A stretch of 64,000 bases of DNA from Fenollaria timonensis (GTDB lineage Bacteria > Bacillota > Clostridia > Tissierellales > Peptoniphilaceae): contig NZ_LN898230.1 of the NCBI RefSeq assembly GCF_001457835.1, positions 985,288-1,049,287 on the forward strand, read 5' to 3'. Numbering within the stretch: the first letter of the stretch is position 1; every line of letters starts with the position of its first letter. Shown here in pieces: positions 54,555 to 64,000 of the stretch. The notes under the pieces are model-generated. The model was not told the DNA's origin. It was given only the letters and a program-made list of their open reading frames with translations, and did not search any database. The translations under genes were made by a program, and so were the position numbers.

Positions 54555-54794
54555 TTAGTTATAGTATTTTTGCGTTATTCCATTTATTAACTCAGTATAA
54601 ACAAACTCAATAATTCCATTCTCTTCAAAAAGCCTTAAATGATAATGTATTTTTAAGCCGCTAACTCCTAAAGCATCTAAAAGATCTTGTGCCGTCTTTG
54701 CTGTAATGCCAAGCATTATAATTATTTTCAATCTTGCAGGATTACTTACTAAATTAATCTCTTTTAGTGTGCTTAATATGTGAACCTATTTCAT
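54555..54794 (-). pseudogene. Decayed duplicate of the ArsR-type regulator
   Basis: Aligns with the start of the regulator at 56328-56756. Reads ATG AAA TAG: the third codon is a stop, then VHILSTLKEINLVSNPARLKI and KTAQDLLDALGVSGLKIHYHLRLFEENG, ending early at TAA. The winged-helix part only. Promoter sequence upstream is duplicated too. Confidence 0.9.
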
Positions 54795-54824
54795 TTTCAC
54801 ATCATACTTACCATCTTTAAATAT

Positions 54825-54853
54825 AAAATAGCATAAATTAATTCAACTGTCAA
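54825..54853 (-). promoter_or_regulatory. Promoter copy of the decayed regulator
   Basis: TTGACA (54848-54853), 17 bases, TATTTT (54825-54830), matching the living copy at 56787-56815. Confidence 0.6.
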
Positions 54854-54987
54854 GTATTTTTTAACATTAAATTATATTTTGTATATTTATAATATTTTTT
54901 ATAGGCACGATAATTTGTCAAACCTATTATACCAGAATACCTCTCTTTTTTTATTTGTTTTTGTAACATATGTTATACCACATAACA

Positions 54988-56240
54988 TTAAAACACTTCA
55001 TGAAAATTATTAACTGAGGGTAATTGTCTTATACTCTTGTTAAAGATCCAATACACAGCTACTGCAAATATTATAAAACTAGCTAGCATAATTGTTATAG
55101 AGCTTCCAAAATGCTCACCTAAGGCTCCTCCCATAAGTGCACCAAGGGGCGCCATAAATGTTGATATACCAACCATTGCTCCCATTGCACTACCTAATTT
55201 GTCTCTTGGGACTAAAATTTGTACCATAGTTTGAGCATATACATTAACAAGTCCAACAACAAACCATCCAAGCCCATACAATATAACAGCTAGTGCCATA
55301 TTATTAGAAAAATATGAAACACCTGACCAAAATACACTTAAAATTAGCATACCATAAATATATAGTTTACCAAGTGGGCACTTTTTAAATATTGAAAAGC
55401 TCGAGAATAATGATCCTATTAAAACGCCAGCTCCCATCGCTGCAAGCATAAGTGAGTAAAAAATCTCATCACTTGCAAAAGCTGGCAGTACAGCGCTTAT
55501 ACTTGTTGCAGCAAAGTTTATAAACACAACACCAAATACTAAAGCATATATTCTTGAGTCTTTAAATAGTGCTAAGCCATCCTTTAATTCAGAAAAATGA
55601 TTTTTAATAAAGTTTTCTCCATCTTTCTTTTCATGTTTATTATATTCACTCAAACTTTTTGATAAAAATGTAAAAAGTATAGCTGTAATTATAAAAGTGA
55701 CAGAATCAGTGTAAAATGCCACCATAAATCCAAATGCTGCAATCATAATTCCAGCTAAAGTATCAAAGATTGCGTTTGATCCTTGGTATGCCATTGTCAT
55801 CAAAGAATTAGCTGCAACAAGCTTGTCCTCACTAAATATCTTAGGTAATAATGATATTTGTCCAGGATAGACTAGCTGATTTATCAGTGATATAATTGGC
55901 ATTATAATCATTATATGATATACTTCAAGTTCATTTAATGAGTGTAATAGTGGTATTATTAGTATTAAGACAGCTTGGACAATTTGACTATTAATTAAAA
56001 ATTTCTTCATATTTATTCTGTCAAGTATTGGACTTAAAAAAGCTGCACTATAGCCGTGGATGATGTGAGAAATAGTGTTAGACCAGAATAAAATGTTGAG
56101 CCACTCATCTTGTAAACAAGAAGTGTAGATGCTATCGCATACAAGCTGTCTCCAAAGTTGGTTATGAGTCTAGCTAATAATAAGATATAAAAATCTTTAC
56201 TTCTAATGAATTTCTTTTTTTCTTTAACATTTTTAAACAT
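54988..56240 (-). pseudogene. MFS drug exporter, frameshifted in a homopolymer
   Basis: The first 68 codons (56034-56240) and the next 340 (54988-56010) form one MFS protein broken after VQLF. A run of six A on the plus strand at 56036-56041 is the break: one more base restores VQLFLSPILDRINMKKFL, i.e. the loop 2-3 motif (DRxxMKK) of MFS proteins. Similar to macrolide-efflux-like MefA proteins. Neighbouring ArsR regulator suggests it is that regulator's target. Sequencing error or a slippage-prone switch cannot be excluded. Confidence 0.85.
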
Positions 56241-56298
56241 TTTAACATTCTCCTTTTATTTATCGTTCAGTTTTATTTTACTGTTTGCTTATTTTTTT

Positions 56299-56321
56299 CC
56301 GGTAAGCATATCACTTACCGG
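56299..56321. repeat. Perfect palindrome between the regulator and the exporter
   Basis: CCGGTAAG-catatca-CTTACCGG, 8-bp arms. It has no T-run on the downstream side for the minus-strand genes, so a regulatory site is possible. Confidence 0.6.
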
Positions 56322-56327
56322 CTTAAA

Positions 56328-56756
56328 CTAATCTAATTTATAAACTTCTACTTGAAGCGTTTCCTTATCTTCTTCTCCAGTGCCATATTTCTTAATGAGT
56401 ATATCCAGCTCTTCACTAAACTCTTTATACTTTTCTTTATTAATTTTAAAGCTAAAAATATTTTCATTTGAGTTTTTATTAAAAATATCGCTCTTAGGTA
56501 TAAAAGCTTTTGCTACTGGTAGAAAATATTTTTGCGTTATTCCATTTATTAGCTCTGTATGAACAACCTCTACAAAGCCATTGTCTTCAAGAAGCCTTAA
56601 ATGATAATGTATCTTTGAACGGCTAACTCCAAGAGCATCTGAAAGATCTTGCGCAGTCTTTGCTGTAGTTCCAAGCGTTGTAATTATCTTTAGTCTTATA
56701 GGATCACTTACTAAATTAATTTCTTCTAGTGTGTTTAATATATGAACTTCTTTCAT
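56328..56756 (-). CDS. ArsR-type winged-helix regulator
   Basis: 142 residues. LVSDPIRLKIITTLGTTAKTAQDLSDALGVSRSKIHYHLRLLEDNGFVEVV is the winged helix (given here in pieces); the C-terminal 60 residues (FKINKEKYKEFSEELDILIKKYG) form helices for dimerisation. No obvious metal Cys, so not a classical metal sensor. Located just before the MFS exporter, on the same strand. Probably represses it. Confidence 0.85.
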   Translation of the reverse strand: MKEVHILNTLEEINLVSDPIRLKIITTLGTTAKTAQDLSDALGVSRSKIHYHLRLLEDNGFVEVVHTELINGITQKYFLPVAKAFIPKSDIFNKNSNENIFSFKINKEKYKEFSEELDILIKKYGTGEEDKETLQVEVYKLD

Positions 56757-56845
56757 TTTCTAACCTCACTTACTATTCTTAAATATATAATAACATAAAT
56801 TAATTCAACTGTCAAGTATTTTTTAACGTTAAGTTATATTTATTT
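56524..56845. repeat. Living copy of the regulator/promoter duplication (partner 54555-54885)
   Basis: The block from the middle of the regulator gene through its promoter matches 54555-54885 closely, including TTTTTGCGTTATTCCATTTA and GTCAAGTATTTTTTAAC. The two copies flank the MFS gene as direct repeats. Confidence 0.85.
56787..56815 (-). promoter_or_regulatory. Promoter of the ArsR-type regulator
   Basis: TTGACA (56810-56815), 17 bases, TATTAT (56787-56792) on the minus strand. Confidence 0.7.
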
Positions 56846-56890
56846 TATCTATAATTATCCTTGGCAAATAAAAAAGCTACTAAGTTATAA

Positions 56891-58371
56891 GGCTCTATGT
56901 AAAATATTGGGGAGACTTATTGATTTAAGTCTCTCTTTTTATGCAAATATGCACATTTGCACACATTTCTTTCTATATATTTAAAATAACACAAATTTAT
57001 GTAATTCTTGCATGACTAATAAACCTATATAGGTTTATTAGTTTTTTATGCTGTTTCATATATTTTAGTCTAATAGCATTATTCTTTTTCTGAACCTCTC
57101 GAAGTTTCTCATACCAAAGCTGTTTCTTTTTAGTGTCTTTATCTTTGTATGTTTTCCTTCTAGTGCTCCATTTGAATGTTTGTAGTCAAAGGAGTTTGTA
57201 ATCTCATCTGACCAGTTTGTAAAAGCTGTTATGCATGATCTAAACTCTTTAAGTTTTGACTTTTTACATATGTCTATCCATGCATTTACCTTGTATTGTG
57301 CTTGTTCTTTGTTTTTCTGAATGAGAACTTCTTGGTAGAAGGATTCTTTTAAACCGTATGCTAGTCTTAGCTCTTCGCTTATCTCTAGCATTAAAGCTGC
57401 TTCTCGCTTTTGATCATCATTAAGTTTTAGCATAGGTTTTGTAAGTATGCTTTTACTTCTTTTTAGATATTTTCTAAGTTTTGATGGTATATCTTTTTGT
57501 ATTCTCTTTCTTACGTTTTCTAAACTCCAAGAGACTTGCCTTACAAAATGGTATTTGTCAGCTATGTGTACTGCCTTCTTAAAGTATGCATTCTTAATGT
57601 TTTTAAATGTTTTTGACATATCGCTAACAAATATTTCTACTTTGTCTCTTTCTTTTTTTGGTATGTTTTTAAAGTATTCTAACAATATATTTTCTTGTCT
57701 GCTTCTTACTATGTCTATTATCTCATGTGTTATGCCATCTAAAAGTGAGCACTGATACTTGTATGAGCCGCTATCTCCTTTAAATTCGTCTATCAAAAGT
57801 ACTTTTGGAAGGCTTTTTCTCTTTGCTGAAAGGTAAGATAGAACTCTTGTAACTGTTGATGTACTTACTGAATACCTTCTTGATATTGACTTTATTGAGT
57901 AAAGCTCCTTAAACTCTCTAGTTATGGATGCTATTAGTCTTTTTGTCATTGTCATTTTCTTTGCTACAAGATCTGTTTTGCTATTGATTCTCTTTCCGCA
58001 GCACTTACAGTTGTATCTAGTTTTCCTTAGCTTAATTATGCATTTTTTACCATGCATCTGTGTATCTTTTATCTTTTGAATCCTGTGGTCATGAACACAA
58101 ATATGCTTAGAACCACAGTATGGACAGCTCTCTAAGCTTTTAGTTCTTGCTTCTATGACTACTAAGCTTTCACTGTCTTTAATTTTATCAACAACAACAT
58201 CTTTACAAGCTAACAAATTTATGGTATTATATTCTTGCACTTGTACACACCTCCTATGTTGTAGTGGTATTTTAAGTATAGGATAAAATGTGTGCAAGTG
58301 CAACTTTTTTTTGTAATTTTATCAAAAAAATATCTATTGAGGTTTTACTCCCCAATAGATATTATACAGCC
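56891..58371 (-). mobile_element. Complete ISL3-family insertion sequence
   Basis: 1481 bp. Terminal inverted repeats 56891-56914 and 58348-58371 (GGCTnTAT...ATTGGGGAG, 18 of 24 match) and an exact 8-bp target duplication AGTTATAA at 56883-56890 and 58372-58379. One transposase gene. Intact ends and duplication imply a recent insertion. Confidence 0.95.
57065..58240 (-). CDS. Transposase, ISL3 family
   Basis: 391 residues from the GTG at 58240, nine bases after AGGAGG; a TTG at 58303 would start before that site. Zinc-finger N terminus (SCPYCGSKHICVHDH, CKCCGKRI), helix-turn-helix, then the DDE domain (VLLIDEFKGDSG..., VEIFVSDMSKTF, GALEGKHTKIKTLKRNSFGM). Probably active, since the frame is whole. 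Confidence 0.93.
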   Translation of the reverse strand: MQEYNTINLLACKDVVVDKIKDSESLVVIEARTKSLESCPYCGSKHICVHDHRIQKIKDTQMHGKKCIIKLRKTRYNCKCCGKRINSKTDLVAKKMTMTKRLIASITREFKELYSIKSISRRYSVSTSTVTRVLSYLSAKRKSLPKVLLIDEFKGDSGSYKYQCSLLDGITHEIIDIVRSRQENILLEYFKNIPKKERDKVEIFVSDMSKTFKNIKNAYFKKAVHIADKYHFVRQVSWSLENVRKRIQKDIPSKLRKYLKRSKSILTKPMLKLNDDQKREAALMLEISEELRLAYGLKESFYQEVLIQKNKEQAQYKVNAWIDICKKSKLKEFRSCITAFTNWSDEITNSFDYKHSNGALEGKHTKIKTLKRNSFGMRNFERFRKRIMLLD

Positions 58372-58383
58372 AGTTATAATACC

Positions 58384-58391
58384 TAGTAGCT
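58384..58391 (-). terminator. Left arm of a terminator split by the insertion sequence
   Basis: TAGTAGCT at 58384-58391 pairs with AGCTACTA at 56875-56882, whose neighbour on the minus strand is a T-run. Rejoined without the IS, the stem has a 12-base loop. This was the terminator of the ADP-ribosylglycohydrolase gene. Confidence 0.75.
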
Positions 58392-58399
58392 AATCTAAG

Positions 58400-59176
58400 C
58401 TATTCAAATAAACATTCTTCAATTAATTCTTTATTCTTAAGCTTTTCTATCCACTCTTTTGGAATGGCATTAAAGCCATATATAATTCCTGCAAGTCCGC
58501 CTGTGACTGCAGCTGTCGTATCTGTATCGCTTCCAAGATTAACTGCTTTTAAAACTGCATCCTTATAATTATCTGTATTTAATATACACCATAGCGATGC
58601 TTTTAGCGTATCAAGTACAAAACCACCTGATTTAATCTCGCTTTCATCAACATATTTTATGCTATCATCAATATATTTTTTGCCATTTATTAATTTTCTT
58701 GCTATATGAATATATTCTATGCAAGCATTTTTTGATATTTCATGTGCGTGTGTTATAGCTGAAACATTGGCAATGTCTTCATCTGATGCTTCTGTAAATG
58801 CTAGTGGAAGTATCCTCATAAGTGATCCATTACCATTGTCATGAAAGCCGTCCAAACCATGTCCAAGCTCAATAGCTCCGCGCGTTGTGCCTCCTACATC
58901 AAATACTTCACCATTTGCAGTGAATTTGTCTTCATATAACCATGCTTCAAAATTCTTACGTATCTCTTTTAAATCAATGAATCCCCTGTCCTTAATTGAC
59001 TTTGCTGTGGCTAGTGTTAGCGATGTATCGTCAGACCATGTGCCTGCCTCTTGATTCCATGTGCCGTGGCCAATCATATCTGTGCAATTATATGTGTGTC
59101 TTTCTTTGAACTCGTATGGCACGCCTAAAGCATCTCCAATCGCAAAACCAAATATAGCTGATTTTAATTTTGACAT
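58400..59176 (-). CDS. ADP-ribosylglycohydrolase (DraG family)
   Basis: 258 residues from ATG 59176 (AGGGAGA upstream); a longer frame to 59302 runs back into tRNA-Arg and is not coding. FGFAIGDALGVPYEFKER at the start, GTWSDDTSLTLATA (metal Asp), GNGSLMRILPLAF and LGSDTDTTAAVTGGLAG (metal Asp pair) are the DraG signature. Removes ADP-ribose from proteins or related targets. Its terminator is disrupted by the IS. Confidence 0.93.
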   Translation of the reverse strand: MSKLKSAIFGFAIGDALGVPYEFKERHTYNCTDMIGHGTWNQEAGTWSDDTSLTLATAKSIKDRGFIDLKEIRKNFEAWLYEDKFTANGEVFDVGGTTRGAIELGHGLDGFHDNGNGSLMRILPLAFTEASDEDIANVSAITHAHEISKNACIEYIHIARKLINGKKYIDDSIKYVDESEIKSGGFVLDTLKASLWCILNTDNYKDAVLKAVNLGSDTDTTAAVTGGLAGIIYGFNAIPKEWIEKLKNKELIEECLFE

Positions 59177-59249
59177 GAATCTCCCTCCATATTCATAGTG
59201 ATTTGTATACGAAAAAGGACCAAGTAATTGAAAATACTTAGTCCTAGGC

Positions 59250-59326
59250 TGGCGCATCATGAGGGAGTCGAACCCCCGACCTTCTGGTTCGTAGCCAGAC
59301 ACTCTATCCAGCTGAGCTAATGATGC
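59250..59326 (-). tRNA. tRNA-Arg (ACG)
   Basis: Acceptor GCATCAT/ATGATGC, anticodon loop CTACGAA, T-loop GTTCGAC, encoded CCA. Confidence 0.95.
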
Positions 59327-59361
59327 AAAAAAGCAGCAAAAGAATATTAAGTTTTGCTGCT
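59326..59361 (-). terminator. Terminator between the two tRNA-Arg genes
   Basis: AGCAGCAAAA / TTTTGCTGCT perfect 10-bp stem, then T-run on the minus strand. It separates tRNA-Arg(ACG) from the rest of the array. Confidence 0.85.
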
Positions 59362-59362
59362 A

Positions 59363-59439
<77 letters not shown>

Positions 59440-59449
59440 ATGTAACGTA

Positions 59450-59523
59450 TGGAGCGGGTGAAGGGAATCGGACCCTCGCAACCAGCTTGGAAGGCTGGGG
59501 CTCTACCACTGAGCTACACCCGC
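59450..59523 (-). tRNA. tRNA-Gly (UCC)
   Basis: Anticodon loop CTTCCAA within CCAGC/GCTGG; acceptor GCGGGTG; CCA encoded. Confidence 0.95.
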
Positions 59524-59549
59524 AAATTTTGCGGTATTAAAAAAGAATA

Positions 59550-59624
59550 TGGAGCGGAAAACGAGATTCGAACTCGCGACCCTCGCCTTGGCAAGGCGAT
59601 GCTCTACCACTGAGCCATTTCCGC
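59550..59624 (-). tRNA. tRNA-Gly (GCC)
   Basis: Anticodon loop TTGCCAA in TCGCC/GGCGA; acceptor GCGGAAA; CCA encoded. Confidence 0.95.
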
Positions 59625-59627
59625 ATA

Positions 59628-59712
59628 TGGTGGAAGAGAGTGGATTTGAACCACTGAAAGCTTAGCTAACGGATTTACAGTCCGCCCCCTTTAGCCACTT
59701 GGGTACTCTTCC
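59628..59712 (-). tRNA. tRNA-Tyr (GUA)
   Basis: Class II tRNA with long variable arm; anticodon loop CTGTAAA in CGGA/TCCG; CCA encoded. Confidence 0.95.
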
Positions 59713-59736
59713 ATAAGGCTATATTAATAAAAGATT

Positions 59737-59812
<76 letters not shown>

Positions 59813-59843
59813 AACTAGATGATATTTATCACCTAATCTTTTA

Positions 59844-59921
59844 TGGCGACCCGGATGGGGCTCGAACCCACGACCTCTAGCGTGACAGGCTAGCATTCTA
59901 AACCAACTGAACTACCGGGCC
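59844..59921 (-). tRNA. tRNA-Asp (GUC)
   Basis: Anticodon loop CTGTCAC in CTAGC/GCTAG; acceptor GGCCCGG with a G-U pair; CCA encoded. Confidence 0.93.
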
Positions 59922-59926
59922 ATGCA

Positions 59927-60002
59927 TGGTGGACGATATAGGGCTCGAACCTATGACCCCCTGCTTGTAAGGCAGATGCTCTCCCAGCTGAGCTAATCGT
60001 CC
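59927..60002 (-). tRNA. tRNA-Val (UAC)
   Basis: Anticodon loop CTTACAA in CTGC/GCAG; acceptor GGACGAT/ATCGTCC; CCA encoded. Confidence 0.95.
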
Positions 60003-60047
60003 ATGCATGAATTATAAATCTATTAACTTTTAGTTCTAAAAAGAACT

Positions 60048-60124
60048 TGGTAGCGGAGAAGAGATTTGAACTCCTGACACTCCGGGTATGAACCGAATGC
60101 TCTAGCCAACTGAGCTACTCCGCC
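60048..60124 (-). tRNA. tRNA-Met (CAU), elongator
   Basis: Anticodon loop TTCATAC in TCGG/CCCG; paired acceptor GGCGGAG, D- and T-arms like elongator Met of Bacillus. An Ile lysidine tRNA was considered less likely. Confidence 0.88.
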
Positions 60125-60248
60125 ACAGATAGAATGTAATCAAGTGTGAAGTAAGCTACTCTCTTTACTGACTACACTTCTATATTAATACATTTTTAAG
60201 AATTTGTCAATATAAAATTAATAATTTCTTAATTTTATTATATAAAAA

Positions 60249-60324
60249 TGGTGACCCTACCGGGATTCGAACCCGGGTAACCGCCGTGAAAGGGCGGTGT
60301 CTTGAACCGCTTGACCATAGGGCC
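60249..60324 (-). tRNA. tRNA-Glu (UUC)
   Basis: Anticodon loop CTTTCAC in CCGCC/GGCGG; acceptor GGCCCTA. Its first 28 bases plus upstream leader are repeated at 60497-60538. CCA encoded. Confidence 0.95.
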
Positions 60325-60338
60325 ATATTATATGTATT
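60297..60338. repeat. Direct repeat, copy 1 (5' part of tRNA-Glu plus leader)
   Basis: 42 bases identical to 60497-60538 but for one base, exactly 200 bases apart. Contains the tRNA-Glu start on the minus strand. Confidence 0.95.
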
Positions 60339-60496
60339 TTTTGTTTATATATTAAATTGTGTGCTTTCACGGCTCCGCCGTGGCCTGCTTCTGGCATTTT
60401 CCTACGGAAAATGAAACGAGACTGGCATCTGACCTAGCTGACATTCGTAAGCTCGCTACGCTTGCTTCTCATGTGCTTAGGTCATTAAAACGGCGT
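60339..60496. other. Structured insert between tRNA-Glu repeats
   Basis: 158 bases with hairpins CACGGC-tcc-GCCGTG (60368-60382), ATTTTCC-tac-GGAAAAT (60396-60412) and a longer TGACCTA...TAGGTCA pair (60430-60436 and 60478-60484). No open frame and no tRNA of its own. Confidence 0.7.
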
Positions 60497-60538
60497 GTGT
60501 CTTGAACCGCTTGACCATAGGGCCATATTGTATGTATT
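60497..60538. repeat. Direct repeat, copy 2 (tRNA-Glu 5' fragment)
   Basis: Carries only the acceptor 5' strand and D-arm of tRNA-Glu, so it cannot make a tRNA. Confidence 0.95.
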
Positions 60539-60581
60539 ATAACATATTTATAATTTTAAGGCAACTAAATTATATAGATAA

Positions 60582-60604
60582 TTATGGTTGCGGGAGCAGG
60601 ATTT
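60582..60604. repeat. Direct repeat (3' end of tRNA-fMet), fragment copy
   Basis: 23 bases identical to 60764-60786: the last 20 bases of tRNA-fMet plus flank. Its GGTTGC also pairs with GCAACC at 60655-60660. Confidence 0.9.
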
Positions 60605-60763
60605 CATTGACCTAACTTAGTGAGCACGCTAGGGCGAACTCTAGTAGGTCAAGTGCAACCGTTTTTCCAAGAGAGCAAGCTTTGCTATGCTCGATTGGAT
60701 AAAAACGTCTGCTGAACCGTCTTGTTGATAGTCTTTCTCAGGACTTTATCTATCCCCGTAATC
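60605..60763. other. Structured insert between tRNA-fMet repeats
   Basis: 159 bases containing TTGACCTA / TAGGTCAA (60607-60614, 60644-60651) and GTTTTTCCAA / TTGGATAAAAAC, again a stem-rich sequence with the same GACCTA/TAGGTC core as the insert at 60339-60496. Confidence 0.7.
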
Positions 60764-60766
60764 TTA

Positions 60767-60842
60767 TGGTTGCGGGAGCAGGATTTGAACCTGCGACCTT
60801 CGGGTTATGAGCCCGACGAGCTGCCAGCTGCTCCATCCCGCG
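60767..60842 (-). tRNA. Initiator tRNA-fMet (CAU)
   Basis: Starts CGCGGG with the unpaired C1-A72 of initiators, three G-C pairs under the anticodon (GGG..CCC), anticodon loop CTCATAA. CCA encoded. Confidence 0.95.
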
Positions 60843-60851
60843 ATGTCTTTT

Positions 60852-60940
60852 TGGTGCCGAGGATCGGAATCGAACCGATACGACCTTTAAGGGTCGCAGG
60901 ATTTTAAGTCCTGTGCGTCTGCCTGTTCCGCCACCCCGGC
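60852..60940 (-). tRNA. tRNA-Leu (UAA)
   Basis: Class II with long variable arm; anticodon loop CTTAAAA; acceptor GCCGGGG. CCA encoded. Substrate of LeuS. Confidence 0.95.
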
Positions 60941-60945
60941 TCATT

Positions 60946-61020
60946 TGGCGCTTGTGGTAAGACTCGAACTTACAACCTACCGGTTAACAGCCGGTTGCTC
61001 TGCCATTGAGCTACACAAGC
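60946..61020 (-). tRNA. tRNA-Asn (GUU)
   Basis: Anticodon loop CTGTTAA in CCGG/CCGG; acceptor GCTTGTG/CACAAGC. CCA encoded. Substrate of AsnS. Confidence 0.95.
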
Positions 61021-61028
61021 TTATTTAA

Positions 61029-61143
61029 GTGGCGGCTACCTATTATCCCAGGTCGTCTCCAACCAAGTACCTTCAGCGTTAAGAGCCTTAACTTCCGTGT
61101 TCGGTATGGTTACGGGTGTTTCCCTCTTGCTATTGCTGCCACA
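61029..61143 (-). rRNA. rrf: 5S ribosomal RNA
   Basis: About 115 bases: 5' TGTGGCAGCAAT on the minus strand, the conserved CCGAACACGGAAGTTAAG, 3' end pairing GGCGGCT. Between 23S and tRNA-Asn in the rRNA operon. Confidence 0.93.
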
Positions 61144-61164
61144 TTTCTTAATAACCATAATTCC

Positions 61165-64000
<2,836 letters not shown>

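Noticed and set aside
54800..54987. Possible small gene upstream of the MFS remnant
   Set aside because: Only the duplicated promoter stretch and AT-rich spacer; no frame with a ribosome binding site.
59177..59302. N-terminal extension of the ADP-ribosylglycohydrolase
   Set aside because: It reads through tRNA-Arg(ACG); the ATG at 59176 has a ribosome binding site.
60497..60604. Two more tRNA genes (Glu and fMet)
   Set aside because: Only 5' or 3' pieces are present; no anticodon arm.

Overview
The window looks like a chromosomal segment of a low-GC, anaerobic Gram-positive bacterium, probably a peptostreptococcal/Tissierellia-type coccus. That placement is inferred from AT-rich codon use, strong AGGAGG ribosome binding sites, a Bacillus-like spoVB/rqcP/divIC/tilS/hpt/ftsH gene order without the sporulation genes, oxygen-sensitive Fe-S reductase components, and a full selenocysteine machinery. 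Most genes run on the minus strand.

Layout. 1-6.4 kb: the edge of a B12-binding (radical-SAM-type) gene; an operon of response regulator, histidine kinase, YkvA-like protein, a GATase-less cobyric acid synthase and CobD; a glutaredoxin-like gene; a secreted unknown. 6.4-13.5 kb: a six-gene operon map / MATE / DUF1667 / cyclophilin lipoprotein / asnS / leuS with a clear promoter and terminator at its ends. 13.6-20.4 kb: a heavy-metal P-type ATPase, then on the plus strand an ABC exporter (ATPase, 812-residue exported protein, MacB-type permease). 20.4-24.9 kb: a phosphodiester glycosidase and a two-gene surface-protein operon (unknown secreted protein plus SLH protein), whose leader carries a 66-bp CTGT repeat, a small leader ORF running through it, and an intrinsic terminator just before the first gene. 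24.9-36.1 kb: dus, coaX, a pantothenate-type ECF component, a DUF819 transporter, an 18-bp tandem-repeat block, then ftsH, hpt, tilS, an S1 protein, divIC, rqcP, hup and a SpoVB-like flippase.

36.1-49.9 kb: the selenium region. comEA-selD-selA-selB-response regulator-flippase form one contiguous run; selD itself contains an in-frame UGA (selenocysteine). Then come tmRNA, a cca-glmM-mnmA-citC-GNAT operon, and a yedE/TusA-like/DUF3343 operon. 50.2-53.2 kb: divergently, an activase, a 244-residue unknown, a double-cubane-type reductase and a second DUF3343 gene. 53.2-58.4 kb is an accessory patch: Nudix hydrolase, unknowns, a decayed ArsR duplicate, a frameshifted MFS exporter, its ArsR regulator, and an intact ISL3-type element with an 8-bp target duplication, inserted in the loop of the terminator of the next gene. 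58.4-64 kb: an ADP-ribosylglycohydrolase, thirteen minus-strand tRNA genes, 5S rRNA and most of 23S rRNA. Two structured inserts with partial tRNA duplications lie between tRNA-Glu and tRNA-fMet.

Positions of promoters and terminators were found by eye and may be off by a base or two. No database search was run; family names come from recognised motifs.
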